DNA of 64,000 nt from contig NZ_JBFBCI010000014.1 in assembly GCF_040683095.1 (NCBI RefSeq), positions 1 to 64,000 of the forward strand. The letters are read 5' to 3'. Below, piece after piece: positions 41,729 through 49,394 of this stretch. The notes beneath the pieces are model-generated. The model saw nothing but the letters and a program-made list of their open reading frames with translations, was not told the origin of the DNA and did not search any database. The stretch is from Sphaerisporangium sp040683095. GTDB lineage: Bacteria; Actinomycetota; Actinomycetes; Streptosporangiales; Streptosporangiaceae. Each line of letters opens with the position of its first letter. Position 1 is the first letter of the stretch. A program made the translations under genes and the position numbers.

Positions 41729-42982
41729 GTGAGGGTTCTCCGGCGTGTGGCCGCGATGGCCGCGCTCCTGGTGGGCGCGGTCGGCATCCAGGTCGTCCAG
41801 GGCGGAGCGGCGCAGGCGGCCCTGCCCACCGCGGCCGTCGCGCTCGGCGACAGCTTCGTCAGCGGTGAGGGCGCAGGGGACTACCAGCCCGTCGTCGACG
41901 CCTCCGGGACGACACAGGCATTCCCCGGCTGGTCGGCGGCCAACAGCAACGCCTACTTCTGCCACCGGTCGGCGAACGCCTCGTTGTTCAAGGCGTCACT
42001 CCCCGGCATCCAGGACCGCTTCAACCTCGCGTGCTCCGGCGGTCAGCCCGCCGACATCGCCAACCCCTCCAGCGCCCGCGCCAACGGCCGCTCCGTCGCC
42101 TCGCAACTCGACCAGCTACGCGCCGTCGCCCAGACCCACGACATCGACGTCGTCCTCATCGGCCTCGGCTCCAACAACGCCCTGTTCACCTTCGGCAATG
42201 TGGCCACGCTGTGCGCCAACCGCTTCATCGCGGACGCCTGGACGGGCTGGTGGGAGTTCTGGGCGTACCTGGGCGGCCCGGTGCCGCAGGAGCCCTGCAC
42301 CGTCTCGGACCTGGCCAGTGACGCCGAGGTCGCCGCCGCCACCACCGAGACCACCGCCGCCCTGCGCCGGATCCTCGACACCCTCGACCAAATCGACGCC
42401 GACGGCGTCCACCAGGTAGTCCTGCAGACGTACACCAACCCGCTGCCGCTCGACGTCGCCCCGCAGTACTGGGACGAGGACGGCCGTACCGACACCCGCG
42501 ACAAGTTCCGCGCCCTCGGCGCCGAGCGGTACGCCGCCGGCTGCCCGATCCACCGCGCGAGCCTCGCCCCCGGGCACGTGTTCTCCCAGAACCTCGGCTC
42601 CCTGGTCAAGAACGCCTACTCCACGCTGGCGGCCGAGCGTCCGACGGCCGACCTGCGCGTGCTGGACGTCCAAAGGGCCTTCGACGGGGCCCGGCTCTGT
42701 GAGAACCCCGGAAGCCCGACGGGCGCGCTCGCCACGCCGCTCCGGGTGCAGGACGGGCCGTCCGGTACGTTCATCACCAGCCTGTCCGGCTGGGACAAGA
42801 TCGGCATCCAGCGGCTGGCGAACACCTGCGTCACCTACTTCCAGACCTGCCAGGAGTCGTGGCACCCCAACGCCGCGGGTCACGCCGCCCTCGGCCAGTG
42901 CCTGACCGGCGCCCTCGCCGCCGCGCCCCGCACGATCGTCACGTGCGCCCGTAACGCGAACGGCGCGCTCACCATCTCCTGA
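41729..42982 (+). CDS. secreted SGNH/GDSL hydrolase
   Basis: A secreted esterase or lipase of 417 residues. The signal peptide is RVAAMAALLVGAVGIQVVQGGAAQA. Block I is VALGDSFVSGEG with the nucleophile Ser42. Block III is LIGLGSNNALF with the oxyanion Asn. The His is in ESWHPNAAGHAALG near the C-terminus. Several Cys residues suggest disulfides. GTG 41729 follows GGGGGAG; the longer frame from 41672 would put an AT-rich stretch into the signal peptide. It is the first gene of island segment A and stands alone. Confidence 0.85.
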   Translation: MRVLRRVAAMAALLVGAVGIQVVQGGAAQAALPTAAVALGDSFVSGEGAGDYQPVVDASGTTQAFPGWSAANSNAYFCHRSANASLFKASLPGIQDRFNLACSGGQPADIANPSSARANGRSVASQLDQLRAVAQTHDIDVVLIGLGSNNALFTFGNVATLCANRFIADAWTGWWEFWAYLGGPVPQEPCTVSDLASDAEVAAATTETTAALRRILDTLDQIDADGVHQVVLQTYTNPLPLDVAPQYWDEDGRTDTRDKFRALGAERYAAGCPIHRASLAPGHVFSQNLGSLVKNAYSTLAAERPTADLRVLDVQRAFDGARLCENPGSPTGALATPLRVQDGPSGTFITSLSGWDKIGIQRLANTCVTYFQTCQESWHPNAAGHAALGQCLTGALAAAPRTIVTCARNANGALTIS

Positions 42983-43096
42983 CGTCTCCCCTCGACGCGC
43001 GAAGCGCGCGCCACAAGGCCTGGTGATTCACCGGGAAGACAAGAACCGCTGGACCTTGGCCGAGGCCGTCGGATCTCAGCCAGTCCTCCACGCTGA

Positions 43097-44884
43097 TCAA
43101 CTGACTGACGTTCCACGCGAATCGGATGTCCTCATCCAGACCTGGTAGGAGCCGTCCCCGAAGGTGGTGGAGAATGGCAGCTCCGCGTAGAGGCGGTACT
43201 TGCCGCTAGTCGGCAGGGCCTTCGCGATGGCCGGATCGAACTTCGAGACTCCGGGCTTCTGCAGCACCACAAAGTTGTAGCGGCCGTCATCGATGGCTGC
43301 CGCAAAGGCGTCCGCACCGGTGCGCTTGACGCCCTTGGTGTCGGTGTAGTTGAGGTAGTAGGTGCCCGTCCACTGATTCCATTTGGTGATGTCCCGGAAA
43401 TAGTAGGTGGGCACCTGCGCGATGTCCGAGAGGTACCGGCCCTTGCCGTTCACGTGAGGACGGAGCAGGTCGACGAGCCGCGTCGAGTCCGGCCAGGTCG
43501 CGTAGCGTCGCTGGGACTGCTCTATGGCGTTGGAGAGCGCAAGCACGATGATCAGCAGGCCGGTCGCGGCGCGGATGATCAGCAGGCCGACGCCGATCGT
43601 GGCGCGGCGGAAACGTGGGCCGATCGCGGTGCGGCGGAAATGCGGGCCGACGATCCTGGCGAGGCCCAGCCCGGCCAGCGGTGCGAAGAAGAAGAGGCCG
43701 AACCCGACGTGCTTGTGGAGGGACACGGAGGTCGACAAGTGAATCTGGTAGGCCGGGGCCAGCAGACCCGTCCCGCAGAGCAGGAGGCCCAGCATCGCAC
43801 GCCAGATCCTGCCCGGCTCTTCGCCAGTGGCCTTCCGGGCCGCGGAGGTGACCTCGCCGATACTGCCGCGCCACACGTAGGACAGTGCGCCCCAGCACGC
43901 CAAGGCGAGGGCCAACCCTATCCAGTCGGCGGACACGTCGATCAGCGAGCTCGTGGAGTTGGTGCCGTGAGCCCGGGAGGTGGTGGTGAACTGGATGCCC
44001 GCCAGGATGGAACTGCCGTACAGCACCGCGCCGCCGATGGCTCCCAGGGCGGCTGACAGCAGCACCCCGCGCCAGAGCGCGCGGGCGCCCCGATGGGGCC
44101 AGGCGACGATGACGGCCAGGGCGACGACCGTGGGGATGAAGAGTCCGGCGGCGTACTTGGTGCAGAAGGCGAGGACCAGGATCGGTGCGGCGAACAGGAC
44201 CGTGAACGGGTTGGCCCGGTCGGTGCGCACCACGATCCACGCGGCGAAGGCCAGCAGGAACAGGGCCGCGGAGTCGAAGGTCGCGAACCAACCCAGCACG
44301 ATCGTCGACTGGGCGGCCACGAAGAGTGCGGCCGCGAACAGGCCCACGCGCTCCTCGAAGAGGCGGCGGGTCAGCGAATAGAGCAGGCCCGTGCAGCCGA
44401 GCATGAACAACAGGCTCAGGGCGCGTGCCCCGGTCAGGCCGCCCAAAGAGTCCATGGGCCCCGCGAGCAGGGGATACAGCATCGGTGAACCTGAGAAGGT
44501 GCTGCTGTACGAGGAGTTCACCGGAGCCCCGTGGAAGATGTGCGCGAACTCCGCGTGGCCGGCGTAGATGTACAGCGCCTCGTCCATGAAGGCGGTGTTG
44601 TGCAGCCGCATCGACAGCAGGGCCTGCACCACCATGATGAGGCCGAGACCAGCTCGGCACACCCAGGCACGCCGGCGACCGTCCCGGGCTGACCACCCGG
44701 CCGGGGCGACCTCGGGGACAACGTGGGCAGGTGTGTCGTGGAGCGGGGCCCCCATGCTGTCCAGCACGCGCGGGGCCTCCTGGCCCTCCTGGATCGACGA
44801 GCGGCTCACCTGGAGTTCGTCCCCGAGCCGCTGCGGGGCGGTGCGTCCGGTGCCGAAGGCCGGGGTTGTGATCTCAAGCTCCAT
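43097..44884 (-). CDS. GT-C fold membrane glycosyltransferase (GT39-like)
   Basis: An integral membrane protein of 595 residues with about twelve helices. Residues 1-75 are a soluble N-terminal tail. The first outer loop begins with LHNTAFMDEALYIYAG near residue 100; the Asp-Glu pair is the catalytic motif of GT-C enzymes using polyprenyl-phosphate sugars. A soluble outer C-terminal domain follows (VPTYYFRDITKWNQWTGTYY). It probably transfers a sugar from a lipid carrier to an exported glycan or protein; the acceptor is unknown. TTG 44887 is directly followed by ATG 44884, which I prefer. Confidence 0.8.
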   Translation of the reverse strand: MELEITTPAFGTGRTAPQRLGDELQVSRSSIQEGQEAPRVLDSMGAPLHDTPAHVVPEVAPAGWSARDGRRRAWVCRAGLGLIMVVQALLSMRLHNTAFMDEALYIYAGHAEFAHIFHGAPVNSSYSSTFSGSPMLYPLLAGPMDSLGGLTGARALSLLFMLGCTGLLYSLTRRLFEERVGLFAAALFVAAQSTIVLGWFATFDSAALFLLAFAAWIVVRTDRANPFTVLFAAPILVLAFCTKYAAGLFIPTVVALAVIVAWPHRGARALWRGVLLSAALGAIGGAVLYGSSILAGIQFTTTSRAHGTNSTSSLIDVSADWIGLALALACWGALSYVWRGSIGEVTSAARKATGEEPGRIWRAMLGLLLCGTGLLAPAYQIHLSTSVSLHKHVGFGLFFFAPLAGLGLARIVGPHFRRTAIGPRFRRATIGVGLLIIRAATGLLIIVLALSNAIEQSQRRYATWPDSTRLVDLLRPHVNGKGRYLSDIAQVPTYYFRDITKWNQWTGTYYLNYTDTKGVKRTGADAFAAAIDDGRYNFVVLQKPGVSKFDPAIAKALPTSGKYRLYAELPFSTTFGDGSYQVWMRTSDSRGTSVS

Positions 44885-44902
44885 CAAGGTGCCCTATCTC
44901 CA

Positions 44903-45422
44903 TCAACGGTGCTCCATGTTGAATCCGGCGAGAGCGTTCGTGACCGCAGAATGGAAGGCCGCCAGAGATTCCGGGCCGCTGTTGACTGAAGCGCCCCGAC
45001 TTTGATGGAGGCTGATCATCTGGGCCGTAACAGCCTGGTGGGGTTGGTGGTGAGTGTAGTAGTCGGCTTCGTACTCGTTGGGCGGGACGCGGCCGATGGC
45101 GGTGTGCAGTCGCTGGACGCTGTACCACTCGACCCGTTCGGCGATGGCCGGCTCGACCTGCGGCAGATCACGCCAGGGGCCGACCGGCTTGATCAGCTCG
45201 GTCTTGTAGAGCCCGATGGCCGATTCCATCAGGGCGTTGTCCAGGGCGTCCCCGACAGTGCCGACGGAGGCGTCGATGCCGGCCCGGCTCAGGTGGGCGG
45301 TGAAGGCGAACCAGGTGTACTGCGACCCGGCGTCGGAGTGATGCACCAGGCCCGCGCTGTGGCCAGTCCGCGATCGCCGCCACAGTGCCATGTCCAGGGC
45401 GTCCAGCACGTCGGACAGTGGG
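44903..45422 (-). pseudogene. IS3-family transposase (OrfB) remnant
   Basis: The frame begins inside the rve integrase core: LVHHSDAGSQYTWFAFTAHL has the second catalytic Asp, and DNALMESAIGLYKTELIKPV the Glu. The N-terminal part with the first Asp is missing after about 45422. The C-terminal end (after THHQPHQAVTAQ) is unusual and may include flanking DNA up to 44903. It cannot be active. Confidence 0.75.
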
Positions 45423-45426
45423 CGTC

Positions 45427-45580
45427 CAGCTACCTACACGGTGTGAAGTTCGACCTGGGGCAGAGTGACACGACCTGGTCTGCACGGGTGGCCACCAAGA
45501 TCCTTCAGGCCGAACAGGAGGCCGGCTTCCCCTACGCAATCGCCCGGCTGGAACTGTACAAGATCCAGTTTTGGAACTGA
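45427..45580 (+). pseudogene. C-terminal gene fragment cut by the IS3 remnant
   Basis: Starting right at the truncated transposase edge, a plus-strand frame reads LHGVKFDLGQSDTTWSARVA then TKILQAEQEAGFPYAIARLE and ends KIQFWN. It reads as genuine protein, but no start or upstream part is left. Family unknown. Confidence 0.4.
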
Positions 45581-45884
45581 TGGGCTCGCGCGCTGGTCGG
45601 TCAGCACCGGCAAGCGCGGCGATCACGAGGAACAGGACGACCCCCCTCGGAGGATCCGTTCGTCTCGCGAGACTGCGACACGTGCGCGCCGAGAATTCAC
45701 CCGTGCGAAGGACCAGCGTCCGCGTCCGGCAGTCGGACCACTACCAGGTGGGCGCCGACATCGCACTCACCCTCGCCAGTCGAAACGGGTGTATCGTGGC
45801 AGACATGACTATATGTAACATTAGATGCGCTAAGCGTTACGGCTTCTGGCGCGTCGGCATGACAGCAGCGCGTACTCCTGTTCC
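45581..45884. other. intergenic region before the carbonic anhydrase gene
   Basis: About 300 bp without a believable frame. An AT-rich part at 45800-45840 includes a long imperfect inverted repeat (TGTAAC ... GTTACG, about 45813-45842) that may be a regulatory dyad for the downstream gene. Confidence 0.4.
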
Positions 45885-46604
45885 ATGCCAAGTCACATGA
45901 TCAGCCGGCGGGCTCTGCTGCGCGCCGGCATTGTCGCCGGAGGCCTCCTGACCGGTGCGGCATCCGCGGGCACCGCCGTATTCGCCCGCACCGCTCAGCC
46001 GTCGAACGGGACCGCGCCGGACCAGCGTCCCGCCACCCCGGACCAGGCGTGGGCGACCCTGCGCGAGGGCAACCGCCGCTGGGTGGACGGCACGGCCACC
46101 CACCCGCACCAGGACGCCGATCGCCGCAGGGAGGTGGCGCAGAAGCAGAACCCGTTCGCGGTCGTATTCTCGTGCATCGACTCGCGGGTCCCCCCCGAGT
46201 TGGTCTTCGACACCGGGCTGGGCGACCTGTTCGTGATACGGACCGCCGCGCAGACCATTGACCCGCTGGTGACAGGTGCCGCCGAGTACGGCCCAGCCGA
46301 AATCGGCACCCCGCTCGTCGTCGTGCTCGGCCATCAGCGCTGCGGGGCCGTCACGGCCGCCGCAGAATCGCTGCACGAGCACAAGAAGCTGCCTGGCGAG
46401 CTGAGCACGATCGCTTCCGCCCTGCGTTCGGCCTACACGCGTTCGGGCGGCGACGTCGACAAGATGATCCGCATCAACACCGTCGACGTGGTGAACCAGC
46501 TCAAGAAGGACAACCTCTTCGCTCCTCGCATCGCCAAGGGCGAGCTCAAAGTCATCGGCGCGTACTACTCGATCGACACCGGCACGGTCACCCGCCTCGT
46601 CTGA
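45885..46604 (+). CDS. Tat-exported beta-carbonic anhydrase
   Basis: A protein of 239 residues converting CO2 and bicarbonate. Zinc ligands are Cys97, His150 and Cys153 (FSCIDSRVPPELVFDTG and VLGHQRCGAV), with the Asp99-Arg101 dyad, so it looks active. Unlike cytoplasmic relatives it begins with a twin-arginine signal (ISRRALLRAGIVAGGLLTGA), giving export in folded form with zinc. ATG 45885 and ATG 45897 are both possible; neither has a strong ribosome site. It is cargo of island segment A, directly before the integrase remnant. Confidence 0.88.
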   Translation: MPSHMISRRALLRAGIVAGGLLTGAASAGTAVFARTAQPSNGTAPDQRPATPDQAWATLREGNRRWVDGTATHPHQDADRRREVAQKQNPFAVVFSCIDSRVPPELVFDTGLGDLFVIRTAAQTIDPLVTGAAEYGPAEIGTPLVVVLGHQRCGAVTAAAESLHEHKKLPGELSTIASALRSAYTRSGGDVDKMIRINTVDVVNQLKKDNLFAPRIAKGELKVIGAYYSIDTGTVTRLV

Positions 46605-46648
46605 CCCGGCGGGAATAGAACCTTGCCCGGCGAAAGGAGGGTGCTCGC

Positions 46649-46870
46649 CGCGACCTTCGTCAGGCCGGCAACATGCTGGCGGCCGAGTCCGGTGCAGGGC
46701 TCAAGGACCTGATGGCGCGGATGGGGCACGACAACGTCCGAGTGGCCATGATCTACCAGCACGCCGTACGCGGTGCCGACAAGACGATCACGGATGCGAT
46801 CGACCGGCACATGAGCGGGCCGGTGACGAGGACGAGGGCGGGTCGGCCGCCGTTCTGGTCCCCGTGGGCT
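46649..46870 (+). pseudogene. tyrosine recombinase C-terminal remnant (segment A)
   Basis: The frame reads RDLRQAGNMLAAESGAGLKD, LMARMGHDNVRVAMIYQHAV, RGADKTITDAIDRHM. These are the box II Arg, the GH motif and the catalytic Tyr of phage-type integrases; the usual HxLRHTGN has become RDLRQAGN. The upstream two thirds of the gene are missing. It sits just left of att copy 2, where the functional integrase gene of the element should lie. Confidence 0.75.
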
Positions 46871-46918
46871 GATTGCACGCTAATCGCACGGAAGATCGAA
46901 CAGGTGCCAGAAATGATC

Positions 46919-46956
46919 AAGGCCCGGGTCAGGGATCTGCTCCTGACCTGGGCCTT
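46919..46956. terminator. tRNA-linked terminator copy
   Basis: AAGGCCCGGGTC (46919-46930) pairs with GACCTGGGCCTT (46945-46956). The same hairpin stands after the true tRNA-Gly gene at 52139-52176, so it was duplicated along with the att site. Confidence 0.6.
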
Positions 46957-46963
46957 CGTGTGT

Positions 46964-47006
46964 GGAGCGGGTGACGGGAATCGAACCCGCGCTGTCAGCT
47001 TGGGAA
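46964..47006. repeat. att copy 2: 3' half of tRNA-Gly
   Basis: 43 bases identical to the tRNA-Gly 3' half. The identity extends leftward, with few changes, through the terminator to about 46899 (compare 52110). It separates segments A and B. Confidence 0.85.
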
Positions 47007-47611
47007 CCGGATACCGAGCTTGCTGCCCTGAGCAGCGAAACAGGGATGCAGGTCAGAGCGGGCCGGTTGACCGTGAGTGTCCGTGAGCGACTGTGGTTCC
47101 CCGTCCTATCTGGCACGGATCTGGCACGACATCTCGGCATCGGGTGGTCCTTCCGGTGCGGGGCGGCCTTCTCCTGGCCTGTGCCGAGGGTGCTGGGTCG
47201 GCGACCAGCAGTTGGCGCTCTCTTCGAGCGTCACCCTCCCCTCAACCACGTTCCGGCAGGTCAAGCGGGTTCCCTGCGGCGGAACAGCCCGCGAAGCGGC
47301 TCATGAGATCGCTGACTTTGGAGGGCTGTCGTTCATGCACTACGGTGACCGCTGCGGCCACCGTAGTGAGATCGTTCTACACAAGTGATCATGGTGCTGG
47401 TGGCCGTTGCCATACCCCTAGGCACTCCAGCGATGCTGCCAAGCCCTGCTGACGGGGGCAGGCTCCTCACAGATCATGATTGCCGTGTCAGACCCGGAGC
47501 GGTTCAGTCGCTGATCTGGGACAGCAACCGGGAGCGAGGTGCGAACGTGGGGTCGGGCCTGGTGTTCATCCCCGCCGCGAGTTACCATTGAGTGCATATA
47601 TCATTGAGGGT
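47007..47611. other. attachment-site arm region without a gene
   Basis: About 600 bp with no believable frame. TGGCACG occurs twice 11 bases apart (47111-47117 and 47122-47128), similar to integrase arm-binding repeats. The piece GTGAGTGTCCGTGA and GACTGTGGTTCCCC around 47073-47103 resembles the sequence at the same distance from att copy 3, so both are remains of attachment-site arms. The rest shows nothing. Confidence 0.5.
47586..47608 (+). promoter_or_regulatory. direct repeats before higBA
   Basis: CATTGAG occurs at 47586-47592 and 47602-47608, 16 bases apart, around an AT-rich GCATATATC that could be the -10 box. Their position just before the toxin start codon suits an operator for the HigA-type antitoxin. 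Confidence 0.4.
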
Positions 47612-47983
47612 ATGTCTCAGTGGGAGATCGATCTAGAGCCGGAGGTGGAGTCTTGGCTGGACGGGCTTTCCTTTGCGCTCTACCAGCGGGTTATGCGGAA
47701 CGTAGACGACTACCTCGTCACTGGCGGCATCCCCGATGGGGATCACGTGAAGAAGTTGAAGGATGCCGAAGGTGTACACGAGCTGCGTGTTGCTCTCGAC
47801 CGCACGACCTGGCGATTGACCTTCTGGAAGCCATCCAACAAAGTGATCGTCGTCCTTACGGTCTTCCGCAAGACACAGGATGGGACGCAGACTGCCGACA
47901 TCGACCGAGCGATCGCTGCTAAGAAGCGGTGCGAGGCAGAGCACGACCTCACCATCACGCACGTGTTCGAGAGGAGCGCATGA
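47612..47983 (+). CDS. HigB/RelE-family toxin
   Basis: A protein of 123 residues from the RelE/HigB superfamily (phage Gp49-like group), an mRNA-cleaving ribosome-dependent toxin in studied members. Typical parts are HVKKLKDAEGVHELRVALDR, TTWRLTFWKPSNKVIVVLTV and FRKTQDGTQTADIDRAIAAK, with an Arg/Lys-rich active surface. It is upstream of its antitoxin, as in higBA and unlike relBE. ATG 47612 starts the conserved sequence; the ribosome site (GAGGGT) is close to the ATG. It is the only cargo of island segment B. Confidence 0.85.
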   Translation: MSQWEIDLEPEVESWLDGLSFALYQRVMRNVDDYLVTGGIPDGDHVKKLKDAEGVHELRVALDRTTWRLTFWKPSNKVIVVLTVFRKTQDGTQTADIDRAIAAKKRCEAEHDLTITHVFERSA

Positions 47984-48336
47984 TGGGTCACAGTCGTTGG
48001 GAAACCTACAAGGCGAAGCGTCTGCGCCAGATGGAAACGGATGCGCAGTCCCACCCTGAATACGAGAATGCGGGCCGTGACCTGGAGCTCGGCGATCAGT
48101 TGCGTGAGATCCGTAAGCGCCGAGGCTTGTCCCAGAAGGTCGTAGCGGAGCGTGCCGGGATGTCTCAACCTGCTCTGTCCCGCATCGAGGGCGGCGGCGG
48201 CATACCAGATATAGCTACGCTTCTGCGCCTCGGTGTGGCCATGGGGGTTCGGTTCCGCGTCGAGCTCGTCGTCGACGACGACACCACTGAAATCGAGCCC
48301 CTGACGGTGCATCACCGACAGCTCGCGAACGCATAG
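47980..48336 (+). CDS. HigA-type XRE antitoxin
   Basis: A protein of 118 residues. A charged N-terminal region (MMGHSRWETYKAKRLRQMET) should bind the toxin. The helix-turn-helix QLREIRKRRGLSQKVVAERA then GMSQPALSRIEGGGG is a clear XRE domain, and a beta-rich tail follows. The ATG at 47980 overlaps the toxin stop (ATGA) and follows GAGAGGAG. It should neutralise HigB and repress the pair's promoter. Confidence 0.85.
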   Translation: MMGHSRWETYKAKRLRQMETDAQSHPEYENAGRDLELGDQLREIRKRRGLSQKVVAERAGMSQPALSRIEGGGGIPDIATLLRLGVAMGVRFRVELVVDDDTTEIEPLTVHHRQLANA

Positions 48337-48499
48337 CTTGAAGGCGGCCACTTCGAGGCTCAGTCCCTTAACTTCCGCTGCTCGTTCCGCAGTGGCGAGT
48401 CTCCAGCCGCGCGACGGACTCTGCTCCGAGATCCTCAGCGCCATGGGAACGAGGAAGGCCCAGTTCGGACTCACATGCTTGAGCTGAGCCTTTGATGTT

Positions 48500-48542
48500 G
48501 GAGCGGGTGACGGGAATCGAACCCGCGCTGTCAGCTTGGGAA
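48500..48542. repeat. att copy 3: 3' half of tRNA-Gly
   Basis: 43 bases identical to the tRNA-Gly 3' half. To its left a diverged version of the tRNA terminator remains (about 48453-48492), but no integrase remnant. It separates segments B and C. Confidence 0.85.
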
Positions 48543-48995
48543 TTGTATTGATCATGCCTTGTAGGACGGGTGACCTGCGGTTCAGTCCGGTCGTGAGTGA
48601 CCGTGGTTGCCCCCTCGTCACCCTGCTTAATGGCCCACCAATGGCCCGGCGGTCAGGCACACGACCTGCGGTGGGCCCAGCCCCTGATCCGCCCCCGTCC
48701 TTCTTGTAGCTGCCGTCCCCCAGGACGGGACCCCCGTGTCAAGGGTCAGCGAAGCTGATCGCGAAGCGACGCCGAAGGCGCCCTTGACTCGGCGGGCGCG
48801 GCCGGGACACTCAAGCAGCGAGGAGGACGGGCCCATCGGATTGCCCCCTGAGCGCCCCCTGGCCGCGTCACGCGCTGCGGCCGTCGGCCTTACTCGCTGG
48901 CATCGCGTATCGGGTGTAACGAAACTGAGCGGAACGATGATAAGTAGGGCGATGCGCGCGAAGGCTCCGCCCGGTTGCGCGGGCGAGGGAGCGGG
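48543..48995. other. attachment-site arm region without a gene
   Basis: About 450 bp. ATGGCCC repeats 11 bases apart (48630 and 48641), like the TGGCACG pair after att copy 2. GTCAAGGG (48738-48745) and CCCTTGAC (48781-48788) form a long-range inverted repeat. I see no real gene. The right end probably holds the promoter of the EACC1-caspase pair. Confidence 0.5.
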
Positions 48996-49391
48996 ATGAA
49001 CGCGGTTCCAGAGGCTGACGGTGTGATCAGCGTGTGCGTCGAGCTGCGACCGGACGCGGATGTGGACGTCGACCGCCTCACCCGCGGGCTCCGCGGAGAA
49101 CTGAACGAGCTCGATGTCGAGTCGATCCGGGCAGTGCCTGGCAGCCCGGCACCAGAGGGGGCGAAGAGCGCGGACCCGGTCACCGTGGGCGCGCTCCTGG
49201 TGGCCTTCAGCGCCTCCGGTGGGGTTTTCACCTCACTCGTCGGAGTGCTGCAGGACTGGCTCGACCGGCAGTCGGCACGACACCGGATCGCGGTCACCAT
49301 CGCCGGCGACTCCATCGAGCTTGACCGGGCCACGGGCGCCGAGCGGCGCGAGCTGATCGACGCCTTCATCCGGCGGCATTCGGGCGGATAG
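48996..49391 (+). CDS. EACC1-like effector-associated protein
   Basis: A protein of 131 residues. The first half is a small alpha/beta domain (ISVCVELRPDADVDVDRLTR). The centre has a hydrophobic segment (DPVTVGALLVAFSASGGVFT) followed by LQDWLDRQSARHRIAVTIAG and a C-terminal LIDAFIRRHSGG. This layout matches the 'effector-associated constant component 1' (EACC1) family described by comparative genomics as the partner of caspase- or trypsin-type effectors in bacterial conflict systems. GGGAG precedes ATG 48996. Three bases separate it from the caspase gene, so they are one operon. Sensing or holding the protease in check is inferred. Confidence 0.75.
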   Translation: MNAVPEADGVISVCVELRPDADVDVDRLTRGLRGELNELDVESIRAVPGSPAPEGAKSADPVTVGALLVAFSASGGVFTSLVGVLQDWLDRQSARHRIAVTIAGDSIELDRATGAERRELIDAFIRRHSGG

Positions 49392-49394
49392 CGT

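Noticed and set aside
45571..45900. A 109-codon frame before the carbonic anhydrase gene
   Set aside because: Runs through the likely promoter and into the start of the anhydrase gene, with no domain-like sequence.
41353..48542. Three additional tRNA-Gly genes
   Set aside because: Each copy contains only the 3' half; the D arm and the 5' acceptor strand are missing, so they are attachment-site duplicates.
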